Below, in pieces: positions 1-5,303 of a stretch of DNA of 5,303 bases (positions are counted from its first letter, which is position 1; each line of letters begins with the position of its first letter). The translations under genes were made by a program, and so were the position numbers. Below the pieces are notes generated by a model, which did not search any database, was not told the DNA's origin, and saw only the letters and a list, made by a program, of their open reading frames with translations. The DNA is from Candidatus Delongbacteria bacterium (GTDB lineage: Bacteria > UBA4055): NCBI GenBank assembly GCA_003477045.1, contig DMTS01000160.1, positions 1 through 5,303 of the forward strand, written 5' to 3'.

Positions 1-62
1 GGGTTACGCTCTTTCGTAACTTCCGCGCCGCATATCGCCGCAGTAATAATCAGTTTTTCCAT
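1..62 (-). CDS. kce: 3-keto-5-aminohexanoate cleavage enzyme, N-terminal fragment (partial at window edge)
   Basis: Only the first 20 codons are inside the window; the gene runs off the left edge. The visible protein starts MEKLIITAAICGAEVT and continues KERN, which matches the first beta strand and following loop of the BKACE (DUF849) family and, as I remember them, the N-termini of lysine-fermentation Kce proteins. Kce is a cytoplasmic, metal-dependent enzyme that converts 3-keto-5-aminohexanoate plus acetyl-CoA into acetoacetate and 3-aminobutyryl-CoA. The zinc ligands and substrate-specificity residues lie outside the window, so another BKACE specificity cannot be excluded from this fragment alone. 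The neighbours decide the call: the gene directly upstream consumes 3-aminobutyryl-CoA, the Kce product. The start is an ATG at 60-62 with a good Shine-Dalgarno sequence, 17 bases after the stop of the transaminase gene, so the two are very probably co-transcribed. Confidence 0.8.
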   Translation of the reverse strand, partial: MEKLIITAAICGAEVTKERN

Positions 63-69
63 ATTGCGA

Positions 70-76
70 CTCCCTG
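70..76 (-). promoter_or_regulatory. Ribosome binding site of kce
   Basis: On the minus strand the sequence reads CAGGGAG, followed by a 7-base spacer and the ATG at 60-62. The site lies wholly in the 17-base gap after the transaminase stop codon. It fixes the start of a gene too truncated to be called by length. Confidence 0.75.
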
Positions 77-79
77 TAT

Positions 80-1333
80 CTAGTAATTTTTATGCTTTAC
101 GAAATCAAGCGATTCAGCTACCATATCAACTGTATGTTTCAGGTCCGCTTCGGTGTGCCTGTGACAGATATATCCGTGATGGAAAGGCTGCATGAATACG
201 CCTCTTCTGATAAGCTGTGCAAAGAAATCAGTTCTTCTCGCTTTATATTTTTTATAAACATCTTTTTCAAAAGTTATGAACTGCATAACGGGTATTCCGG
301 ATAATTCTACGCCCATATCAGCAGCTTCGCAGACCTTTTTCAGATCCGCGTTGAATTTCTCGCCTTTTTTCCAGAGTTTGCCCAGCACATCGTCCCTTTC
401 CATTATCTCAAGGGTTTTCAACGCTGCAGCCATCGGTATCGTGTTCGGGAAGAATGTTGATGATACGAATACTTCTTTCTTTATCTTGGACATGAATTCG
501 GTTTTGCCTACGACCGCGCTTAATGCATAACCGTTGGCAAGAGCTTTTCCAAATGTGCTTAAATCGGGAGTGACTCCGTAAAGTTTCTGAGCTCCGCCTA
601 ATGAAAGCCTGAATCCTGTTCTGATCTCGTCAAAAATAAGAACTGAACCATATTTGTCAGCCAAAGCTCTTACGCCTTCAAGGAATCCCGGTTTAGGTTC
701 CTGAAGCTGCTCTCCGAGAGGATGTCCGAAAGGAGTTACAATGATAGCCGCAGTATCACTGCCGTGCTCTTTCATCAGAGCTTCAAGTTCATCCAGGTCG
801 TTATAATGAAATTCGAGTGTATCTTCATATAATTTTTTCGGGACTCCGCCCTTTACTTCCACGCACCAGTCATCCCAGCCGTGATATCCGCATCTGATAA
901 CTTTCAGCCTGTTCGTATAACCTCTTGCGACCCTTACGGCCAATGTTGTGGCGTCTGAGCCTGTTTTTACAAAAACGGTCATTTCAGCACACGGAATAAG
1001 TTCTCTTAATTTTTTTGCCAGAACATTCTGAAGCGGTTGAGTAAGTGAGAAACAGTTTCCGTAATCACGGATCTGCTTTATCGCAGCTTCGTCAACTTCC
1101 TCTTCCCTGTAACCCAGAATGATCGGGCCGTAAGCGCAAAGATAGTCGACATATTCGTTACCGTCAATATCCTGAACCCTGCATCCTTTTCCTTTTTCAA
1201 AATAGATCGGATACTCGCCTTCGACGAAATTGTATGGTCTTCTGATTCCGAGAACTCCTCCCGGCGTAAAGCCCTGAGCCATTTCAAATTCGGCCATGCT
1301 TTTTGTCAAATTGAGGTGTGGTGCTTCTTTCAT
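80..1333 (-). CDS. kat: 3-aminobutyryl-CoA transaminase (PLP-dependent class III aminotransferase)
   Basis: This 417-residue protein is a complete fold-type I, class III aminotransferase. Visible motifs are the phosphate-binding loop KTGSDATT (123-130), the cofactor-stacking region YHGWDDW (150-156), the pyridine-nitrogen aspartate D235 in IFDEIRTGFR, and the Schiff-base lysine K263 in FGKALANG. The general plan resembles glutamate-1-semialdehyde aminomutase (HemL), so automatic annotation may call it that. However, blocks such as RRPYNF (31-36), CAYGPIILGYREEE (66-79) and EFHYNDLD (174-181) match my memory of the Cloacimonas acyl-CoA beta-transaminase Kat. That enzyme converts 3-aminobutyryl-CoA plus 2-oxoglutarate into acetoacetyl-CoA and glutamate (EC 2.6.1.111). 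The neighbours fit exactly: a thiolase that uses acetoacetyl-CoA lies 26 bases upstream and a Kce that makes 3-aminobutyryl-CoA lies 17 bases downstream. The ATG start has a CGGAG site 7 bases ahead; the stop is TAG. No alignment was run, so the substrate is a context-supported inference. Confidence 0.87.
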   Translation of the reverse strand: MKEAPHLNLTKSMAEFEMAQGFTPGGVLGIRRPYNFVEGEYPIYFEKGKGCRVQDIDGNEYVDYLCAYGPIILGYREEEVDEAAIKQIRDYGNCFSLTQPLQNVLAKKLRELIPCAEMTVFVKTGSDATTLAVRVARGYTNRLKVIRCGYHGWDDWCVEVKGGVPKKLYEDTLEFHYNDLDELEALMKEHGSDTAAIIVTPFGHPLGEQLQEPKPGFLEGVRALADKYGSVLIFDEIRTGFRLSLGGAQKLYGVTPDLSTFGKALANGYALSAVVGKTEFMSKIKKEVFVSSTFFPNTIPMAAALKTLEIMERDDVLGKLWKKGEKFNADLKKVCEAADMGVELSGIPVMQFITFEKDVYKKYKARRTDFFAQLIRRGVFMQPFHHGYICHRHTEADLKHTVDMVAESLDFVKHKNY

Positions 1334-1340
1334 AGCTGTA

Positions 1341-1345
1341 CTCCG
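1341..1345 (-). promoter_or_regulatory. Ribosome binding site of kat
   Basis: CGGAG on the minus strand lies 7 bases before the ATG at 1331-1333, inside the 26-base gap after the thiolase TAA. There is no room for a separate promoter plus leader in this gap, which supports co-transcription with the thiolase. Confidence 0.7.
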
Positions 1346-1359
1346 TGATATTTTAAATT

Positions 1360-2544
1360 TTATAATTCAGTGTTTTCTACAAGCATTGCTATTCCCATCC
1401 CTGTCCCGATGCAGAGTGATGCTATGCCGTATCTTTTTTTCTGTTTTTTCAGCTCGTGAAGAAGGGTCACAAGGATTCTTGCACCTGAAGCACCGATTGG
1501 ATGTCCTATCGCTATAGCTCCGCCGTTGACATTTATTTTGTCTGACGGAATTCCTAGTTCTCTAGTGACTGCCGCGGCCTGCGCAGCGAAAGCCTCATTT
1601 AGCTCGAACAGATCAATATCTCCAATGCCCATATTCTGATCCTTCAGCAGCTTTCTTACCGCGAAAAGCGGTCCCATTCCCATAATGTCCGGTCTTAATC
1701 CGACAAGTGAAAACCCTTTAATATAAGCGAAAGGCGTTAATCCCAGATCTTTCGCTTTATCTTCTGATATGACGATCATAGCTGCAGCGCCGTCATTTAT
1801 CCCTGAAGCGTTACCCGCAGTAACCGAGCCGTCCGGTTTGAAAGCAGGTTTGAGCTGACCAAGCTTCTCCACAGTTGTGCCTTCTCTGATGTATTCGTCG
1901 TTCGCGAAAACGATCTCTTCCTTTTTCATCTTTATCGTGATCGGAATGATCTCGCTGTCGAATTTACCTTCAATTCTTGCCTTACCGGCTTTCTGCTGGC
2001 TTTTGACTGCCAATTCATCCTGCTCCGATCTTGATATATTAAATTCTTTAGCTACGTTTTCTGCTGTAATTCCCATGTGATAGTTATTAATAGGACAGGT
2101 CAGTCCGTCATACACCATTGCGTCGATTACTTCCCCGTTACCCATTCTGTATCCCGTTCTTGCGCCTTTAAGATAATACGGCGCATTGGACATACTTTCC
2201 ATCCCGCCTGCTAAAGCAACATCGCAATGTCCTGAAATGATCGAACTGAATGCCAGACCAACTGCGTGAAGACCTGAGCCGCAAACTGTATTAACCGTAG
2301 AAGCCGGAACTTCAACAGGGATGCCCGCTTTTATAGCCGCCTGTCTTGCCGGATTCTGACCGTTACCGGCCTGAAGCACGTTACCGAGATAAACTTCCTG
2401 AATTTCAGTAGCTTTCATGCCTGATCTTTCTATAACGCCCTTAACAATTTTTGCGCCAATTTCAACTGCGGGTAAAGAGGAAAGCGATCCGCCGAAAGAA
2501 CCGACGCCTGATCTGTAAGGGCTTACTATAACTATTTTCTTCAT
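1360..2544 (-). CDS. atoB: Acetyl-CoA C-acetyltransferase (acetoacetyl-CoA thiolase)
   Basis: This 394-residue protein is a full-length thiolase of the biosynthetic/AtoB type, the usual length for the family. The catalytic set is intact: nucleophile C88 in VNTVCGSGLHAV (84-95), the NEAF motif (316-319), H348 in GGAIAIGHPIGASGAR (341-356), and the second cysteine C378 in CIGTGMG (378-384). The enzyme is cytoplasmic and reversibly converts acetoacetyl-CoA plus CoA into two acetyl-CoA (EC 2.3.1.9). Next to kat and kce it most likely works in the cleavage direction, splitting the acetoacetyl-CoA made by Kat and by activation of acetoacetate. It also returns the acetyl-CoA that Kce needs. It is the first gene of the three-gene run; the 179 bases before it are non-coding and AT-rich. 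The ATG start at 2542-2544 has a GTGGTGG site 6 bases ahead. Family assignment is secure; a longer-chain substrate preference cannot be excluded from sequence alone. Confidence 0.95.
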   Translation of the reverse strand: MKKIVIVSPYRSGVGSFGGSLSSLPAVEIGAKIVKGVIERSGMKATEIQEVYLGNVLQAGNGQNPARQAAIKAGIPVEVPASTVNTVCGSGLHAVGLAFSSIISGHCDVALAGGMESMSNAPYYLKGARTGYRMGNGEVIDAMVYDGLTCPINNYHMGITAENVAKEFNISRSEQDELAVKSQQKAGKARIEGKFDSEIIPITIKMKKEEIVFANDEYIREGTTVEKLGQLKPAFKPDGSVTAGNASGINDGAAAMIVISEDKAKDLGLTPFAYIKGFSLVGLRPDIMGMGPLFAVRKLLKDQNMGIGDIDLFELNEAFAAQAAAVTRELGIPSDKINVNGGAIAIGHPIGASGARILVTLLHELKKQKKRYGIASLCIGTGMGIAMLVENTEL

Positions 2545-2550
2545 TTTTTA

Positions 2551-2557
2551 CCACCAC
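2551..2557 (-). promoter_or_regulatory. Ribosome binding site of the thiolase gene
   Basis: GTGGTGG on the minus strand lies 6 bases before the ATG at 2542-2544. It is an imperfect Shine-Dalgarno sequence (GGTGG in place of GGAGG), correctly spaced, and the only purine-rich candidate ahead of this start. Confidence 0.55.
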
Positions 2558-2563
2558 TTTTAA

Positions 2564-2574
2564 GTTAATTTAAC
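2564..2574. repeat. Short palindrome GTTAA-T-TTAAC in the thiolase leader
   Basis: A perfect 5-base inverted repeat around one central base lies just upstream of the thiolase ribosome binding site. It could be half of an operator or simply chance in AT-rich DNA. It is too short for a confident functional call. Confidence 0.3.
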
Positions 2575-2583
2575 GGGGTAATA

Positions 2584-2617
2584 TATATAATATATTTAAT
2601 AATCTAAGTCAAATATA
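2584..2617 (-). promoter_or_regulatory. Candidate promoter of the thiolase-kat-kce operon
   Basis: Two overlapping readings are possible on the minus strand. In a sigma-70 reading, TTGACT (2607-2612) is a near-consensus -35 box, followed by a 17-base spacer and a weak TATATA -10 (2584-2589). In a Bacteroidetes-type reading, TATATTTG (2610-2617) fits the TAnnTTTG -7 box, but I see no TTG-type upstream box at the expected distance. The position, roughly 40-75 bases before the thiolase ATG, suits an operon promoter. In DNA this AT-rich such matches occur by chance, so the exact site is uncertain. Confidence 0.35.
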
Positions 2618-2621
2618 TTTG
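2610..2621. promoter_or_regulatory. Perfect 12-base palindrome CAAATATATTTG, possible operator
   Basis: The sequence is identical on both strands and overlaps the candidate -35 region of the operon promoter; its last base is the first base of the larger inverted repeat at 2621-2653. Symmetry and position are what an operator bound by a dimeric regulator would show. No known regulator motif is recognised and no second copy was noticed in the window. Confidence 0.35.
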
Positions 2622-2653
2622 TTACTTGAAATATGTAAATTATTTCCAATAAC
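2621..2653. repeat. Imperfect inverted repeat with 13-base arms in the intergenic region
   Basis: The arms are GTTACTTGAAATA (2621-2633) and TATTTCCAATAAC (2641-2653), separated by 7 bases; 11 of 13 positions are complementary. In a minus-strand transcript one of the two mismatches becomes a G-U pair, leaving a hairpin with a single internal mismatch. No T-tract follows it on the minus strand, so it is not a standard intrinsic terminator. It may be an operator, a leader structure, or a 3' processing or stabilising hairpin for the protease mRNA. Confidence 0.45.
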
Positions 2654-2723
2654 TTACTTTAAAAATACCGAAAATAAAGGATAACGATTTATACCGTCTT
2701 TTATTACAAAATGCCAAATGTCA

Positions 2724-5279
2724 CTATTTTAACATCATCATTTTTTTACTGGCTAAAATCTTATTATCAACACTTAATCTGTAGAAATAAATCCCCGAAT
2801 TCAAGCCTTCTCCGTTGAAATTCACCGAATGATTTCCAGCCTTTCTCTTTTCGTTGACAAGGGAACTGACAAGCTCGCCTTTCGTGTTGAAAACCGATAA
2901 TGTTACAAGTCCTTCGTTCTTTAAAGAATAGCTGATCTCTGTATCAGGATTGAACGGGTTCGGGTAGTTCTGGAATAGCTCGGTAGCTGAAGGAGTTGCG
3001 TTTTCCTCTATTGAGGTTGGATGTTTAGAGAGCATCACAGCCATATCCAATGCGCCGGTAACGCCTCTTGCCACTACGCCTGTCCAGGGACGGTCGGTCT
3101 CAATGATATAATAATTGTCTGGTATTCCGTTCATGTCGTATTTGATATACTGATAGTACCCGATGTTCATTACCAGAGCTATCTGACCTGAAAATTTATC
3201 GTTTGAAGTGACAGTTTTTTCGAACCTTCCATCCATCGGCGAAATGTGAGTGCCGAGATCAGCCAGCAGTTCAGTTGTTATCTGCCCATCCTGAAAACGG
3301 TATATGCCGCAGTCAAATTCTCCGGGCACATCGTTGAAACCATATGGATCCTGCTCCAGATTGACCGATATTTTATTGGCGTAAAACTCCGTTTCTCCCA
3401 GATCATAGACAGCGGCTATACCAAGTTCGATCGTGCCTCTGTTGAACAGACCGTAATAAGGTTCGTCAGAATAGTAATAGAACCAGTTCGGTACTTCCTG
3501 ATCATAGATCTTAACGCTTATTTCGTCCGATGAAGTCAGGTCTCCGCTGTATGCGGTCGCTTTGATTTTATACTGTCCAAGGTCAGTCTGGCTGAAACTT
3601 TTTGTATAAGAATACGGCGCGGTGTCGTCAGTAAATGCAAGCTCGCCGTTGACATAAAATTCAACTTTATCCAATTCTCCGCTCAATGCGGAAGCGTCCG
3701 CGTCGAAACTTACATCTCCGTACGGGATATATGCACCGTTCTTATACTTGGAAAACTTGCACAGCGGCGGGTACTGAGTTCCGGTAAGATCCACATAAAA
3801 ACTTATCGTTTCTCCGCCTGAGCTTATATTATAGATGTTCAATCCTGATTCCGAACCGCTGCTGTTGTAAGCCGCAGGATCGGTAAAATCGTTTATCTCC
3901 GTCCTTTCCACATCGGCAGAAAGAAATGCGTTACAGGTGTTTCCGTTAGTTGTCAAAGAACCGCCTTCTCTGAATATGAACAGTTCATCCGGAGGGCCTG
4001 AGGCATTTCCGTCACCCTGGTACATTTCATTTACTTTTGAAACGATCAGTCCGTTTCCCGGAAGGTCTTTCTCAAAAGTATTTTCCACCCTCTTGCGGTA
4101 TTCAACCACATAAAAATCATTGCTGTACGGATCGGGTTTTATCTTAAAGCAGTTGTTGGTTGAAGATGTTAAAGGATTAAGCGTGTACTCTCCGCTCGTA
4201 GTGATCTGCGGTATCGAGGTAATCCAGTACCCGTAATAATATTTCATGTAGGCCGACATGTGCCCGAAACCTGATTCCATAATATCCCACGGACCAGCGG
4301 GAGACATGCCGTCGAAATTATAATGATAAAGGTCGGGAGCTCCGACTGCGTGGAACATCTCGTGCGATAAGGTTCTGACAGAATTTTGGTTTTCCGGCTG
4401 CAAAGTGTAAGTCCAAACATACTTTCCGTTGATCATAACATTGTAACTGTAAAGTGCCCATTTGTGAGCCCATAGCAGTTCCGCCCACGCGGTATGAGGC
4501 CCTCTGATCACAAAACAGATGTTGTCAACATCGCCGTCCATGTTCACATCCAGATTAATACTTGTCGGAATCTGACTTGCTACAGCTTCTATTGCCCCTT
4601 TAAGTAGTTCGTGCTCAGCATCAGCCTGGCTTGTATATCCTCTGGGATTGAGCACAGGGTCATAAGGCACATAATAATATCTCGGTTTAGGTGCTGTATA
4701 AGAAAACGATATACTGTCATCACATACAGGGTAGTGCGTAGTGTTTATCGTGAACTGATTATAACTTGTCTCAAGAAAATAATTTTTCAGTGATTCTACG
4801 CCTGTTCCCGTCCCGTTAAACCTCTGGTCAAAAAACGACCGCGGTTCTTCGAACTCTTCCTGATCCGTAAATTTTATATAGATCGTAATATTGTTCATTG
4901 ACCCTGCCGAAGGCGCTTTGGTACCCTTATCAGCTTTCTCGTTAAATTTGTCAACTCTCTGCTTATATTCCTCTGCCGAAATGTTAATATTTTTATCCAG
5001 CGCCGTAATACTCTTTGCCGATACTTCTCCGGCCTTGTATGAAGTTGGCTTAAATTTGCCGTTCACCATTTCCGCATAATAGTAATACCTGTCTGCTCCC
5101 TGAACTATCTTATAGCCGTCGGCATCATGCAGATAATTGTAGAATTCATCGCCTGAAGAGAAAAGATTTAATTTGGTTCCGTCAGGCTGGTAAACCGTTG
5201 TTTCAAGATCACTGAAATACGCTCCGAACAAGGAGACTGATACAATAAACAGCGCACATATTAACGATCGGATATTCAC
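2724..5279 (-). CDS. Secreted M6-family zinc metalloprotease with Ig-like domain and T9SS-type C-terminal sorting domain
   Basis: This 851-residue protein is a complete exported metalloprotease of the immune inhibitor A-like M6 family. Residues 1-20 are a signal peptide. Residues 28-83 form an M6-type propeptide (QPDGTKL, GDEFYNYLHDADGY). The catalytic domain (about 129-400) carries a DVNMDGDVD loop (244-252), probably calcium-binding, and the zinc site HEMFHAVGAPDLY (306-318) with H306, E307, H310 and probable third ligand D316. A methionine-turn-like WDIM follows at 331-334. Residues 505-592 look like a bacterial Ig-like domain (VEFYVNGELAFTDDTAPYSY, 539-558). Residues 593-755 are aromatic-rich and not recognised. 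Residues 765-851 are a sorting domain with NYPNPFNP (771-778) and SGIYFYRL (828-835), which suggests outer-membrane export and surface anchoring or release. The start is GTG with GGAGG 5 bases ahead and an in-frame TAA further upstream, so no longer start exists. It lies upstream of the lysine genes on the same strand but 179 bases away, so it is probably a separate transcription unit. Confidence 0.93.
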   Translation of the reverse strand: MNIRSLICALFIVSVSLFGAYFSDLETTVYQPDGTKLNLFSSGDEFYNYLHDADGYKIVQGADRYYYYAEMVNGKFKPTSYKAGEVSAKSITALDKNINISAEEYKQRVDKFNEKADKGTKAPSAGSMNNITIYIKFTDQEEFEEPRSFFDQRFNGTGTGVESLKNYFLETSYNQFTINTTHYPVCDDSISFSYTAPKPRYYYVPYDPVLNPRGYTSQADAEHELLKGAIEAVASQIPTSINLDVNMDGDVDNICFVIRGPHTAWAELLWAHKWALYSYNVMINGKYVWTYTLQPENQNSVRTLSHEMFHAVGAPDLYHYNFDGMSPAGPWDIMESGFGHMSAYMKYYYGYWITSIPQITTSGEYTLNPLTSSTNNCFKIKPDPYSNDFYVVEYRKRVENTFEKDLPGNGLIVSKVNEMYQGDGNASGPPDELFIFREGGSLTTNGNTCNAFLSADVERTEINDFTDPAAYNSSGSESGLNIYNISSGGETISFYVDLTGTQYPPLCKFSKYKNGAYIPYGDVSFDADASALSGELDKVEFYVNGELAFTDDTAPYSYTKSFSQTDLGQYKIKATAYSGDLTSSDEISVKIYDQEVPNWFYYYSDEPYYGLFNRGTIELGIAAVYDLGETEFYANKISVNLEQDPYGFNDVPGEFDCGIYRFQDGQITTELLADLGTHISPMDGRFEKTVTSNDKFSGQIALVMNIGYYQYIKYDMNGIPDNYYIIETDRPWTGVVARGVTGALDMAVMLSKHPTSIEENATPSATELFQNYPNPFNPDTEISYSLKNEGLVTLSVFNTKGELVSSLVNEKRKAGNHSVNFNGEGLNSGIYFYRLSVDNKILASKKMMMLK
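5220..5279 (-). other. Signal peptide of the M6 metalloprotease
   Basis: Residues 1-20 have a short basic start (R4), a hydrophobic core from about L6 to F18, and small residues G19-A20 before YFSDLE. This fits Sec export with signal peptidase I cleavage near residue 20. The exact cleavage site is not certain. Confidence 0.8.
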
Positions 5280-5284
5280 TTTAA

Positions 5285-5289
5285 CCTCC
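5285..5289 (-). promoter_or_regulatory. Ribosome binding site that fixes the GTG start of the metalloprotease
   Basis: A perfect GGAGG on the minus strand lies 5 bases before the GTG at 5277-5279. An in-frame TAA at 5298-5300 rules out any earlier start, and the signal peptide begins directly at this GTG. The promoter of this gene lies beyond the right edge of the window. Confidence 0.85.
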
Positions 5290-5303
5290 GGTATCTTTTA
5301 CTT

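Noticed and set aside
92..530. Open frames on the plus strand at 92-304 and 276-530
   Set aside because: They lie antisense within the well-supported aminotransferase gene, show no recognisable protein features, and overlap each other.
1296..2080. Open frames on the plus strand at 1296-1517 and 1877-2080, opposite the thiolase
   Set aside because: They are antisense to conserved thiolase sequence and have no family resemblance; they are shadows of the coding strand.
2581..2600. AT-dinucleotide run as a microsatellite or replication-origin element
   Set aside because: It is short and imperfect and there are no DnaA boxes or iterons beside it; it is ordinary AT-rich promoter-region DNA.
2621..2723. 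Intrinsic terminator after the metalloprotease gene
   Set aside because: The only sizeable hairpin (2621-2653) is AT-rich and is not followed by a T-tract on the minus strand. Termination there may be Rho-dependent or there may be read-through.
3246..5079. Open frames on the plus strand at 3246-3533, 4611-4793 and 4891-5079, opposite the protease
   Set aside because: All are antisense to the metalloprotease coding sequence and encode nothing recognisable.
5256..5267. Lipobox (SLIC, residues 5-8) in the protease signal peptide
   Set aside because: The cysteine is at residue 8, before most of the hydrophobic core, where a lipoprotein cleavage site cannot be. The peptide fits signal peptidase I better.
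1..5303. Mobile element, CRISPR array, toxin-antitoxin pair or a wholly new system
   Set aside because: No transposase, terminal repeats, spaced direct repeats or small paired genes were seen. All coding space belongs to recognisable metabolic or protease genes on one strand.

Overview
The window looks like chromosomal sequence from an anaerobic, amino-acid-fermenting bacterium of the FCB group, most plausibly Cloacimonadota or a neighbouring lineage. Two things suggest this. First, a secreted protease ends in the NYPNPFNP-type C-terminal sorting domain that is common in FCB phyla. Second, the other genes form a lysine-fermentation module of the kind described for Candidatus Cloacimonas acidaminovorans, in which a transaminase (Kat) replaces the usual ammonia lyase (Kal). 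The taxonomic call is inference from gene content; there is no rRNA or other phylogenetic marker here.

Layout: every real gene is on the minus strand, so transcription runs from high to low coordinates. At 2724-5279 there is a complete secreted M6-family metalloprotease with signal peptide, propeptide, zinc site, Ig-like domain and sorting domain. An AT-rich gap of 179 bases (2545-2723) follows; it holds inverted repeats and weak promoter-like sequence but no gene, and no clear terminator. Then comes a tight three-gene run: acetyl-CoA acetyltransferase (1360-2544), 3-aminobutyryl-CoA transaminase (80-1333) and the first 20 codons of a 3-keto-5-aminohexanoate cleavage enzyme (1-62), cut off by the window edge. 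The gaps inside this run are 26 and 17 bases, and each gene has its own Shine-Dalgarno sequence.

How the genes fit together: Kce takes 3-keto-5-aminohexanoate plus acetyl-CoA to acetoacetate and 3-aminobutyryl-CoA. Kat moves the amino group of 3-aminobutyryl-CoA to 2-oxoglutarate, giving acetoacetyl-CoA and glutamate. The thiolase splits acetoacetyl-CoA into two acetyl-CoA. The secreted protease upstream could supply peptides to such a metabolism, but adjacency is the only evidence for that link.

I found no mobile element, CRISPR array, rRNA or tRNA, and nothing that amounts to a wholly new system. The most notable content is the Kal-independent lysine module and the structured intergenic region in front of it.
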